From assembly GCA_964540755.1 (NCBI GenBank), contig CAZIOB010000122.1, positions 21,951 through 85,950 of the forward strand: 64,000 nt of DNA. Direction: 5' to 3'. Positions 27,701 through 35,664 of the stretch are shown here, in pieces. Position numbers and translations under genes: made by a program. Each line of letters begins with the position of its first letter. Positions within the stretch are counted from its first letter, which is position 1. The DNA comes from JAAYJR01 sp964540755 (GTDB taxonomy: Bacteria; Bacteroidota; Bacteroidia; Bacteroidales; Prolixibacteraceae). A model generated the notes under the pieces. The model was not told where the DNA came from. It saw only the letters and a program-made list of their open reading frames with translations, and made no database searches.

Positions 27701-27881
27701 ATAAAACCACACTGAATGATTTTATATCTTCAGCTGAAGTTATATCATAGGTAATCAAAAGTTTGCCGTCATCAGAAATACTTTTTGAAACATTTGAGGC
27801 AAAATTTTCCTGTGACAAAGCAATTTTTCCAACCAGTGATAAAATCAGCACTAATGCAACATGGTTAAATATTAATCTCAT
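24792..27881 (-). CDS. Secreted six-PKD-repeat protein of the T6SS baseplate operon
   Basis: A 1029-residue exported protein. It has a signal peptide (1-23), an N-terminal beta-domain (25-113) and six PKD repeats at about 115-205, 206-293, 297-380, 386-468, 494-578 and 583-667. Each repeat carries a W-[ND]-F-[GD]-D core, usually followed by PxSG-x-x-N. A C-terminal region of about 360 residues (670-1029) has propeller-like GGYAV/GGYLITG repeats. The gene starts 43 bases after tssF and so ends the tssG-K-E-F operon, which ties it to the T6SS. No TssP, TssQ or TssR is recognisable in the window. This protein may fill the periplasmic/outer-membrane part of the complex, but that is inference. Confidence 0.75.
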   Translation of the reverse strand: MRLIFNHVALVLILSLVGKIALSQENFASNVSKSISDDGKLLITYDITSAEDIKSFSVVLLLTYEGKQVKASTAYGDIGPNISPGKEKAIVWYYEDDFEGDIKNVNVDIFAYKENEPRAVFQIASLGNKGYAPCKVDFVNSSSFANEYQWNFGDPSSVGENISFEKDPSHIYKKGGIYSIALTARNTRLNLENTYYQSIEIKTHDPVIADFKIEGNNQMPPAKVDFVNSSVNADTYQWNFGDPSSGSRKNESDKENPKYKYKNPGTYNVRLIVRNNFSGLSDTVTKDVIVGQQQIAEAKYIYTMSSETAPSTVVFKNTSVNASRFEWDFDDPDSGSKNSSEEADPAHLYSSPGNYEVELSAWAEGQKKPVRYKEVITISELPKPPDAVFSIKNNNVLGPATIIFENNSVNAEKYEWDFGDPDSGSENISGKTNPVHTYKKAGRYKVVLTASRQGFTKESTAIDYVVIKGSTEPAVRPTAGFNEETDKLTAPAISPVAEFTVRNNNATAPAKVLFSNSSVNATGYSWNFGDPASGNLNSSAEKEPEHIYEKAGQYTVTLEVANEESGQKSTSERTVVVGKPPEPPVAEFEVILENDNVPVNAGFKNLSVNADAYKWNFGDFDSENNESSEVAPTHYYKVPGNYIITLEAVNSPTGERHKVTKEIKLVSSYSTFVQSDDLRGNPENAYSAVSLNEDYLIITGYRGRESEILKINNSGKVIKSEKLEYQAYNIVPLSSGEEFMIVGINKEGKMLVQLLGSSLKKGDHVIFMQNKNYATDLASPKIAFGRTNEIGVVANMLNDRYPVDIMFQKTDNRGRIIPLVDRTFKYVGKKMATDIIPTGDGGFALTGYWQENENSSMMILFGKIDRRGHGEMKLISSEMNILGCDIKESYQGGYAVLRAKENVENRDIYEISFILISSDGGPTECANMLPCPVKKEDIFKYKPSMIKIEDGYVVASHAYNGVDYDISLFWIDQTGEVLIKYENITMEGDQFVMDLIRASDGGYLITGTQKKNNKQQAIILKTDPFGKLN

Positions 27882-27924
27882 TTTCTTCTCTATTTATAGT
27901 TCATATTCAGAACAAATACTCTCT

Positions 27925-29781
27925 TTATTTAATAAAAATCCTGTAAGGCAGTATGTTCACCGACTCATTTTTCAACCTTAGCTTCAGACTTTCAGTTTTA
28001 TGCCATATATCATCAGAAGATAAATTATTGCCATCGGCTAAACTGAGATAAATATCAAGCGTGCGGGATACACCCTTACCTTGTTCATGAAGAATACTTA
28101 CCCCGTTTTTTACTTCGGCTGACTCCAGGTCACTACTGAAAATTTCAAAACATAAAGCTTTTATATCCTCACGGGTAACAACCCTGCCTCTTGACAAAAG
28201 TGATCTTCTCAGTTTATTCAGTTTATCTTCACGGGAAAGTTTCTCCCTGCCCCCTATAGTCTGAGTAAGCAATATTACGTTTTTATCCTCAATATCAACT
28301 CCTTTATAAACAGACAAAGCAGTACCCGGCCTTATATTGTTAGCTAAACTCCCTATGACAGACCAAAACTGCACATTAATCTTATCATAGTCGGAATTGG
28401 ATTCCAGTATGAGATAAGACCTTAGATCATCCCCTCCACCCTTGCCTCCGATCCTTTGCTCTAATCTGGTAATTATCTGGTCAAGCTGTTTTAGCTCAAA
28501 GGATACCAGATCACTGCCCTTTATCGAAAATGCCGCGGCTTCATCCCTCACCAGATCTATAAGATTTTTTAGCGATTCCCGGGCATCGCTCGAATCGAAA
28601 CGGCCAACACCTCCCTGCCTGATAATATACGTATTTTTTTTATCTTCGCTGGCATCGGTTGCATATATGGGCATATAGACCTCATCTTTGCTGTCCGACA
28701 CCCTGTTTATGTCAAAAAACAGATCATCAGTCATAAGAGGGATTACATTGGTCCCTTTTGTAACAGAATGTGTATATTCATTCACCTCCCTGTTCATCAC
28801 CGGAAATGAATTTATGGAGATTACCAGTTCATTCAGATCTTCAAAAGAAAAAGGCTGTTTAAGATCTATCTCTACCCAGAGTATCTCTTTATTCAGAATA
28901 TCTGATCGTCCTTCCCTGAAAAATTCCTGAAGAATATGTGGTTCATCTTCGTTAATTATAAAGTCCTTTTGACGGTAATTTCCATTAATCAGGGTCATAA
29001 AACTTTTATTGTAAAAGTCATTTATAAAATTCCTGGCCCTGAATGAAAGGTCATTTTCCTTTTTCAACATGATATCCAGAGAGTTGGCATTGGATGCCAA
29101 GCTTGTTGACATTCCGTTATTAAAAATGACATCCCTGCCGTTAATCTTCCATGTAGCTTTATGCAATGCATTGTAAAAACGATCTTCTGTTTTAATATTT
29201 TTAAATGAGAAAAACAGTGAAAGACCATCAATTATATCGATCAGAGAATCCATTTGTATTCCAACAAAAAATCTGGAGTTGTCACCTGCAATCTTTTTAA
29301 CGCTCTCTGCAATAACCTCTTTAAGCCGCCCTTCAACCTCATATAAATATTTTCCTGCAAACAGAAATTTCACCTCTCCGTTAAATAATTTACAATCTGT
29401 TGTCGGGGTGAAATAGACATTTTTTTTCTCTGCTGCCTGATTATTATCTGTTAATCCATGAATTTCTTTGGTGAAATAAAACTGATAAAATTCGTTTATT
29501 CTTATGCCGGGCTGTAATGGCCTTGCAGATGCAACAGCATGAGCAGGGAAATGAGTAAACATGTTCCGGTCAAAAAGTAAATCAAGCAACTTTTCAGCCA
29601 CCCTGGAATCTGCATTGTTGATCTCCTTTGAAACATTATTAATCTCTTCGGCAAGCGAGCCAATTATTAATCCAAGGACAGGATCAAAAGAACTTATATC
29701 CTGCACATCGGGATATCCCCATATTTTGGAGGCATTCCGGATCATTCTTCTTTTTATTGATTCTACTGTATCAACAGGCAT
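27925..29781 (-). CDS. tssF: T6SS baseplate protein TssF
   Basis: A 618-residue baseplate wedge protein. It opens with DTVESIKRRMIRNASKIWGYPDVQD and contains FDPVLGLIIGSLAEEINNVSKEI. The central FPAHAVASARPLQPG is comparable to the HPxxAVAxARP pattern of Bacteroidota TssF. Late segments include SREDKLNKLRRSLLSRGRVVTREDIKALC. TssF with TssG and TssE forms the wedges of the cytoplasmic baseplate. It is fourth in the minus-strand operon, between tssE (98 bases upstream) and the PKD-repeat gene. Confidence 0.9.
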   Translation of the reverse strand: MPVDTVESIKRRMIRNASKIWGYPDVQDISSFDPVLGLIIGSLAEEINNVSKEINNADSRVAEKLLDLLFDRNMFTHFPAHAVASARPLQPGIRINEFYQFYFTKEIHGLTDNNQAAEKKNVYFTPTTDCKLFNGEVKFLFAGKYLYEVEGRLKEVIAESVKKIAGDNSRFFVGIQMDSLIDIIDGLSLFFSFKNIKTEDRFYNALHKATWKINGRDVIFNNGMSTSLASNANSLDIMLKKENDLSFRARNFINDFYNKSFMTLINGNYRQKDFIINEDEPHILQEFFREGRSDILNKEILWVEIDLKQPFSFEDLNELVISINSFPVMNREVNEYTHSVTKGTNVIPLMTDDLFFDINRVSDSKDEVYMPIYATDASEDKKNTYIIRQGGVGRFDSSDARESLKNLIDLVRDEAAAFSIKGSDLVSFELKQLDQIITRLEQRIGGKGGGDDLRSYLILESNSDYDKINVQFWSVIGSLANNIRPGTALSVYKGVDIEDKNVILLTQTIGGREKLSREDKLNKLRRSLLSRGRVVTREDIKALCFEIFSSDLESAEVKNGVSILHEQGKGVSRTLDIYLSLADGNNLSSDDIWHKTESLKLRLKNESVNILPYRIFIK

Positions 29782-29879
29782 CCTTTTCTATTTTTGATTT
29801 CTATATTTTTTACCCTGATGGTATTTTTTTATACTCTATGGATAATTGTAATAATTTTCACCCTTAGAGTATTGAAAAT

Positions 29880-30308
29880 TCAGTAAGACAGCGGCCCGAT
29901 AAAAAATGCTTCCGCATGCTGAAAAGGTTCATTTGTTTTATCTATAATGCCATCTATTATCATCTTTATCTGGGTCTTAATCCTTCTATTATTAATCCTG
30001 GTATTGATTTCAACCTGATCGATCTGAAGATCTATATTTACATTTATCAATCTTTTTTCATTATTACGGATAGAATTCAGTATTGATTTTTTCAAAATAT
30101 CTTTCAGGGAATAGGTATTATAAATATTTTCAAAATCATAGTCTGATATCTCTGTGCCGAAAAAGGGATCATGCCTGACCTCATTGTATGATGTCATGGT
30201 AATCAGATGTATCATATTGTGAATGGACCTTTTTACATCGATCCTTCGCAAATCTTTCTGATTGATAACTTTATTCAGCGCAAGAGGTATATCAAGATAA
30301 TCAGCCAC
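29880..30308 (-). CDS. tssE: T6SS baseplate protein TssE (gp25-like)
   Basis: A 142-residue gp25/lysozyme-like baseplate protein. IHNMIHLITMTSYNEVRHDPFFGTEI is the family's core, followed by the helical LKDILKKSILNSIRNNEKRL segment and strands of VNIDLQIDQVEINTRINNRR. TssE starts sheath polymerisation at the baseplate. The start codon is GTG at 30306-30308. It begins 21 bases after tssK ends. Confidence 0.88.
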   Translation of the reverse strand: MADYLDIPLALNKVINQKDLRRIDVKRSIHNMIHLITMTSYNEVRHDPFFGTEISDYDFENIYNTYSLKDILKKSILNSIRNNEKRLINVNIDLQIDQVEINTRINNRRIKTQIKMIIDGIIDKTNEPFQHAEAFFIGPLSY

Positions 30309-30329
30309 TATAAATTCTTTATATTAATA

Positions 30330-31469
30330 TTAATCAGCCAGGAAACTACGTTTAGGCTTTTGTTCTTCTTTAACGAAAATATTTGTCTCTTTTTTCTTAC
30401 CTATATAGGCAAGTGACTCAAGCTTATCAAACAATAGAGAGATAATCTGTATAAATTCTGTAAACTGTTCCACACTGAACAGAATATCGTAGTGCTTATA
30501 CTCAAAGTTGATACAATATACAAGGAGCTTCTCAAAATCGCCCTGCTTCAATTCAGACCAGTTTGTAAAATAATTAAGTAACTCCTCCTTATCGGCAGAG
30601 GTATTTGAATCAATAGTATTACGAATTACCCTTGCTGCAGCTGCAATATACAAAAATATATATATCGGGGGCATATCAGGGATTTCCCATCTTAACCGCA
30701 AGTGGTTTTCAGATATATATTTAAGCAGGTTTTCCGAAAGGGAAAGTACAGATCGTGCAAGTCTTGTATCCTGGTTTTTTTCATTGATCTTTCCTATTAT
30801 ACTGAGCAGATCAAGCTCCAGTTTGCTAAAAAATTTCTCTGTTGAATCAGCGAAACTGATAAGTTGGATATGACTATTGATCCTCATGCAGGGAGGTATG
30901 TAATCATCATAAATTTTAGGCTTATCACTTTCTATTTTTAGCTTTCCAATAAAAAATGAATCGGGATGTATCCCTGATCTCTCAATTTGATTTTCTGCAA
31001 TTACATTTACCTTAAATGTAGGCAGCGAAAAGGGATAGCGGGGAGGATCCTCTTCGGCATTCAGATCTCCATATGCCTGCCGGTTAAAAGGATCAGCCGA
31101 TAACAAAATAAAATAATCCCCGCCACCGGCTTTTGATGATTCATCCAGCTCCGGACTGAGATCAACTTCCAGTTCAGGCAATTGATAGTTCTCAAGTATC
31201 TCAATCCGGGTTCCGCCCTCACAAACTGCGCGGCAGTGAAAAATTTTCACCTTTAGGAATCTCTGATTATCAATCTTAAATACTATTTTAATTGAACTAT
31301 CAGTTTGTGAAGCCAAAGGCAGTAACCCGAAATTTTTATTATTCAGAAAAACAGCCCGTCCGTCATTCAAACTGTCTGTAAAAGCATTATCCTGCTGGAC
31401 AAAATGCTCCTTGCTTATATTCATCCCGTTTTCCCAGTTAACTCTGAAGTATTTCAATTTTTGTGGCAT
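30330..31469 (-). CDS. tssK: T6SS baseplate protein TssK
   Basis: A 379-residue protein with the TssK opening KYFRVNWENGMNISKEHFVQQDN. An N-terminal shoulder domain with LSPELDESSKAGGGDYFILL is followed by a helical middle (about 215-330) and a small C-terminal domain. TssK trimers connect the baseplate to the membrane complex; in Bacteroidota the partner on the membrane side is expected to be TssN. It lies 32 bases downstream of tssG and 21 bases upstream of tssE. TssK is shorter here than in Proteobacteria (about 450), as I recall for subtype iii. Confidence 0.85.
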   Translation of the reverse strand: MPQKLKYFRVNWENGMNISKEHFVQQDNAFTDSLNDGRAVFLNNKNFGLLPLASQTDSSIKIVFKIDNQRFLKVKIFHCRAVCEGGTRIEILENYQLPELEVDLSPELDESSKAGGGDYFILLSADPFNRQAYGDLNAEEDPPRYPFSLPTFKVNVIAENQIERSGIHPDSFFIGKLKIESDKPKIYDDYIPPCMRINSHIQLISFADSTEKFFSKLELDLLSIIGKINEKNQDTRLARSVLSLSENLLKYISENHLRLRWEIPDMPPIYIFLYIAAAARVIRNTIDSNTSADKEELLNYFTNWSELKQGDFEKLLVYCINFEYKHYDILFSVEQFTEFIQIISLLFDKLESLAYIGKKKETNIFVKEEQKPKRSFLAD

Positions 31470-31501
31470 AAAATTTTATATTTTTATTATCCGAAAAAAA
31501 A

Positions 31502-32476
31502 TTATATAAATGTATTGTATCCCAAATATGACATTCCTGATTCAGGACTGCCGGAACTATCTGATAAAACAAAATAGTTCTGTTTTTTTGCAAATTTTAT
31601 CTTTGTTTCTACGTCAAGTTCCGCCGGAATGAAATAATCGTAAAAACAATCCAAAGCCAGGTCAGCTGCCCCTTCTTTAAAAAAATCTTTTATATCAGTT
31701 TTCTGTAAGGGCCCGATAGTGACAATTAATCTTCCTGTAAATCCTGAAGCAGTCTTGCCCAAAATCAGGTCATAGCCTAACCTGCTGCTTCCCGGACAAC
31801 CTGCTTTAATGCCATTTTCTTCAATATTTTTAAAACTATGCCTATCTGGTTTTTCAGTCTCCTTATATGATATTTCAATATTTACTTCCTCGTTCAAGAT
31901 ATACTTCAGATATTCTGCGGTCACATTGTAATCACCGGCAAGTTGATTGGCAAATGGTAAAAGCCTTGTAAGTTTTGATAAATATTTTCGCGGGATCCTT
32001 CCATCAATCTTCCAAAAATCTGGTATCAGGCCATTCAGATAATCGGAAAATAAAATTCTGAATTTTTTATTTTCATTTATTGCAATATTGACCCTCTGAA
32101 AAAATAATTCATTCTCAAAAGGCCTAAAAAACAAACGCGCCTCCTTTTCTTCAGTTTTTAACTTTTGGGAATCTCTGGCCATATCCTCACCTGTTGCATT
32201 CCTGTTTTCAGTAAAATCATGAAAAAGAGCTTCCGGCAAACCATCATATATACCCGCCCTGTTAAGATGTACAGATAAAGGTTCATCACCATTTTCAAAA
32301 ACTTCAGTCTCAGTATGACTTATATCAGTTGACCACCTTCTCCGCAGAAGGCCGTCAAATACTACTGTAATTTGCTTTTGTGACATACCTTCAGCAAACA
32401 AAAGGGCAATAAGATACTCTGCTTTCAGATCAAAAAGCAGGGAGTTAATAATATCAGATTTCTCCTGTAAGTTCAC
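31502..32476 (-). CDS. tssG: T6SS baseplate protein TssG
   Basis: A 324-residue baseplate protein with LSKLTRLLPFANQLAGDYNVTAEYLKYILNEEV in the middle and ASGFTGRLIVTIGPLQKTDIKDFF towards the end, consistent with TssG. GTG at 32474-32476 is the start; an N-terminal domain (1-85) rich in charged residues precedes the core. It opens the minus-strand T6SS unit. Only 103 bases separate it from the end of the btuG-like gene on the same strand, so read-through from the B12 operon is possible unless a promoter or terminator sits there; I see no strong candidate for either. Confidence 0.8.
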   Translation of the reverse strand: MNLQEKSDIINSLLFDLKAEYLIALLFAEGMSQKQITVVFDGLLRRRWSTDISHTETEVFENGDEPLSVHLNRAGIYDGLPEALFHDFTENRNATGEDMARDSQKLKTEEKEARLFFRPFENELFFQRVNIAINENKKFRILFSDYLNGLIPDFWKIDGRIPRKYLSKLTRLLPFANQLAGDYNVTAEYLKYILNEEVNIEISYKETEKPDRHSFKNIEENGIKAGCPGSSRLGYDLILGKTASGFTGRLIVTIGPLQKTDIKDFFKEGAADLALDCFYDYFIPAELDVETKIKFAKKQNYFVLSDSSGSPESGMSYLGYNTFI

Positions 32477-32579
32477 AGTAACAATTTATAAAAAAACAAG
32501 AATAATAAAAAATAAAATATATCAGATTTTGTATCCGGACTAATTTTAATTAAGCGAAGTTAATAAATAACCCTGAAAA

Positions 32580-33620
32580 CTAACGAAACAGATAATCGGA
32601 AGGATTAATACCTGAATGAAAAGTATCCATGAGCACTCCTGACTGAGCATAGCGAAACACAATTGCATTCTGTAAATAATCCAATGCATCTGCCACGTAA
32701 ATTTCATTGTTTTCAGGATTAACTGCAAGACTGTAAAAAGTCTTATTTTCTGCTTCAATAAATGGGATTTCCGGTAAAAAACGACTATCAACCGGCATTT
32801 TAAATATGCCCATATTGATATAATAGAGAGTATCACCTGTACTGCCGGTTTCAAGTCCTGCCGGAACTGAACCCTCATCAAAACGGTATATTTGTTCAAT
32901 AGTAAAAGTAAGCGGGTCGATCCGGCTTAATGCCGGCTGTTGATTACCTTCCGTTCCCCATGCATTTCCTCCGTCGGACAGCACCCATATCTTGTCATTC
33001 CTGTCAACTACAAGGTCTTTAGGCTGAGAAGGTACTTTTATTTTTGTAATCATTTTATCTGTTTCAGTATCAATGACAAGCAAATATTCATCATAAGACC
33101 ATGCAGAAACGAAAACATAGCGGCCTGTCTGCACCATCTGTTCAGATGTATGCTCTCCTGTGTTTATTCGTCCCGTAACAGCAAGGGTGGAAGGATTAAC
33201 AACTGTAATATAATTGGAATACAGATCAGATATATACATTTTGTCCGGTGAAACAAAATGAATGTACCGGGGTGAAGTAAGACCTGTAATTACATTTTTA
33301 AATTCAAGTGTCTCAACATCCGCAATATAAACTTTACCGGAATTATTTACAACAATATAAATAGTATTATCAGATATTTCAAGCGATTGAACCACGTCGC
33401 CGAGAGGGGCATTATTCTTTGCATAAAATATTTGATTTATGATGTTCTTTTTATCACTGTTATAAAAAGAGAGAGAACCATTCCCATACATAAAATTACC
33501 TTCACAGGCAATAAAAACACCATTTTCAGTATCAAGACCCCGGAATACAGTCTCAACAGGCTCATCGGAACATGATCCCAATACAATTAACAAAATCACT
33601 ATCTTAAATAAAATTCTCAT
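32580..33620 (-). CDS. btuG: BtuG-like surface lipoprotein (YncE/DUF5074-type beta-propeller)
   Basis: A 346-residue lipoprotein. The signal peptide ends in LGSC with Cys17 and an acidic SDEP after it, compatible with surface export in Bacteroidota. The rest is a seven-bladed propeller of YncE/DUF5074 type with repeats such as VNNSGKVYIADVETLE and VNPSTLAVTGRI. BtuG proteins of Bacteroides bind vitamin B12 very tightly at the cell surface and sit on BtuB. Here the gene is third in a riboswitch-headed operon, 76 bases after btuB, which supports the same job. Confidence 0.88.
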   Translation of the reverse strand: MRILFKIVILLIVLGSCSDEPVETVFRGLDTENGVFIACEGNFMYGNGSLSFYNSDKKNIINQIFYAKNNAPLGDVVQSLEISDNTIYIVVNNSGKVYIADVETLEFKNVITGLTSPRYIHFVSPDKMYISDLYSNYITVVNPSTLAVTGRINTGEHTSEQMVQTGRYVFVSAWSYDEYLLVIDTETDKMITKIKVPSQPKDLVVDRNDKIWVLSDGGNAWGTEGNQQPALSRIDPLTFTIEQIYRFDEGSVPAGLETGSTGDTLYYINMGIFKMPVDSRFLPEIPFIEAENKTFYSLAVNPENNEIYVADALDYLQNAIVFRYAQSGVLMDTFHSGINPSDYLFR

Positions 33621-33696
33621 ATGCCTGTATCATCACAATTTTTTCATCTCATTAATTTCAAAGCCTGAAAAGCTTAAATTTTACTCCCGGATGATT

Positions 33697-35664
33697 TTAC
33701 AATCCTGCCCTCATCATATAATTAAATGCAACCGATAAGCTGTAAACCCTCCCTGGCATAGGCCGCCATAAAATGCTCTGGTAATCATTATCAAAGATAT
33801 TTTCAACAACAAACTTAAGGTTTAAAGTATAACTACTCCATTGTACCTGCTTATCCAAAGTAAGTTTGCTTAACCAGAACGGATTCAGTACCTGTTCAAA
33901 ACCCGATTCAATATTACTGGATTTGGTAAACCTCTTCCCGGTATATGTTAAATCATATTTCAGTGTAAATTTACGCCATGTTCCGCTTAAATAGAAATTT
34001 CCCTTATGCTTTGGAATGTAAATAAGTTGTTTTCCCCTGGAACGGTCAGCCGAACCTGCAGCATTAACATTAGATGTATTAGTGTAGGAATAATTGCCCC
34101 CTGATCTAAGTCTGATGTTATTAAACCCGCACTCTCCGGAAAACTGATATTCAACTCCTCTGGAAACAACCTCTTTAATATTCCCGGCCTCCCAATAATA
34201 AGCGCCGCTGGTAGCGGGCTGCCATATGATCCAGTTATCAATTCCCGACAGAAACAAAGAAATCTCGTTTTTCAGTTTCAGGTTTCCCGTATTGATATCA
34301 CCGGAAAGAGAAATATCTCCTGTATAACCGTCTTCAGGAAGAAGACCGGGATTTCCGCCTGGCAACCAATAGAGATCATTAAGTGATGGTTTATGATAGT
34401 TACGGGCTGCATTTACAGATAAAACCACCGGTAAATTTTGTGCTACCTGCCATTCAATCCCGGTTACAGGAATAAAAGGAACAACCCTTGAATCATAATG
34501 TTCCGACCTTATGAGCACAAATGCATTAAAACGATCAGATAATTTTAAATGCACATCTAACATAAGGCTTGTCTCGAAGCGGCCATTACGGTAACCATTA
34601 TTCTTAACAATATCCTCTGCACTCACCTTGTAATAATTTGCATCAACACTTACAGCAGCATAATTATCTTCCTTCAGATTCCTGTAAACACGGAAATGAT
34701 TCTGAAATCCTGTCTCACGGCTTTCTGAATCCTCATTCACAAAATCAAACTGAGGAGTGGCCCGGTAATAATCAAGTGAAGATGAATTCACACCTGAAAA
34801 AAAATGATAATTATACCTGTCCGTATATTTTTTCCATTCAAACTGGCCCCTTATCTGTCTGTCATCCTGATATTCCTCCCTCTCACTCCCTTCATATGAC
34901 ATAAGCTGGGGCAGGTCTCTACTGTTTTGCTGGTACCAGAACCGCATGGTTAAAATTTCATTCGCCAACCTTCTGAAATATATCTCCTGCAGAAAGCCCT
35001 TCTTATTATATCCAGCATTTTCAAGGGTATCCTTCCTGTGGGGAAGGATGCCGGGATTATAAAAAGTAAAATCATTTTCCGAAGATTCATAAAAAAATCG
35101 TGTAGTTGCATTAAAGCGCTCACCTCCCGTCATAAACTTCAAAAAATAACTGTTTGTATGAAAAGAACTTTTTTCAGTGATAGCTTTAATATTTAATCCG
35201 GATGACCAGTCGGGAGCATTATCCAGGTTTATGCTTCCTCCGAGTGCCCCGGTGACTTTTATCATAGAGCTGCTACCGTGGAGCAGGTACACCTCATCTG
35301 CAAAAAAAACAGGCAACAGGGAAAGGTCAGCTATACCACGCATAGGGGAATTAAGATTCATCCCATTCCATAAAACCTGCGTGTGCGAAGGTGATGTGCC
35401 CCGGAAACTGGCTGTTGCTGTTGAGCCACGGCCGTAGGATTTAATAAAAACAGGTGAATAGTCTGAGATCAGTTCCGAAAGATCGGTAGTAATACTATAA
35501 ACCAAGGATATCGAATCAGGACGGGTAATTTTCAGTCCTGCCTCCTCTGCTTTCCTTTTAGCCAGAACTTTAACCTCCCTGATGCGGATAGTATCATTAA
35601 CAGTCTGACCCACTGCATTCAGCAAAAAAAATGAAAATAATATAGTTAACAGGTGGGCCTTCAC
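33697..35664 (-). CDS. btuB: TonB-dependent cobalamin receptor BtuB
   Basis: A 655-residue outer-membrane receptor. It has a signal peptide (1-19), a TonB-box-like region with DTIRIREVKVLA, a plug domain including GRGSTATASFRGTSPSHTQVLWNG and a 22-strand-type barrel to the C-terminus. It imports B12 into the periplasm with TonB energy. The start codon is GTG at 35662-35664, overlapping the stop of the preceding gene as GTGA, so translation is probably coupled. Position under a cobalamin riboswitch and next to btuG gives the substrate. Confidence 0.9.
   Translation of the reverse strand: MKAHLLTILFSFFLLNAVGQTVNDTIRIREVKVLAKRKAEEAGLKITRPDSISLVYSITTDLSELISDYSPVFIKSYGRGSTATASFRGTSPSHTQVLWNGMNLNSPMRGIADLSLLPVFFADEVYLLHGSSSMIKVTGALGGSINLDNAPDWSSGLNIKAITEKSSFHTNSYFLKFMTGGERFNATTRFFYESSENDFTFYNPGILPHRKDTLENAGYNKKGFLQEIYFRRLANEILTMRFWYQQNSRDLPQLMSYEGSEREEYQDDRQIRGQFEWKKYTDRYNYHFFSGVNSSSLDYYRATPQFDFVNEDSESRETGFQNHFRVYRNLKEDNYAAVSVDANYYKVSAEDIVKNNGYRNGRFETSLMLDVHLKLSDRFNAFVLIRSEHYDSRVVPFIPVTGIEWQVAQNLPVVLSVNAARNYHKPSLNDLYWLPGGNPGLLPEDGYTGDISLSGDINTGNLKLKNEISLFLSGIDNWIIWQPATSGAYYWEAGNIKEVVSRGVEYQFSGECGFNNIRLRSGGNYSYTNTSNVNAAGSADRSRGKQLIYIPKHKGNFYLSGTWRKFTLKYDLTYTGKRFTKSSNIESGFEQVLNPFWLSKLTLDKQVQWSSYTLNLKFVVENIFDNDYQSILWRPMPGRVYSLSVAFNYMMRAGL

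Noticed and set aside
10571..32476. Contractile injection particle (eCIS) or phage tail instead of T6SS
   Set aside because: ClpV, Hcp-type TssD, TssK and the membrane protein TssN are present and no phage structural or eCIS tail-fibre genes are seen, so a cell-bound T6SSiii is the better reading.
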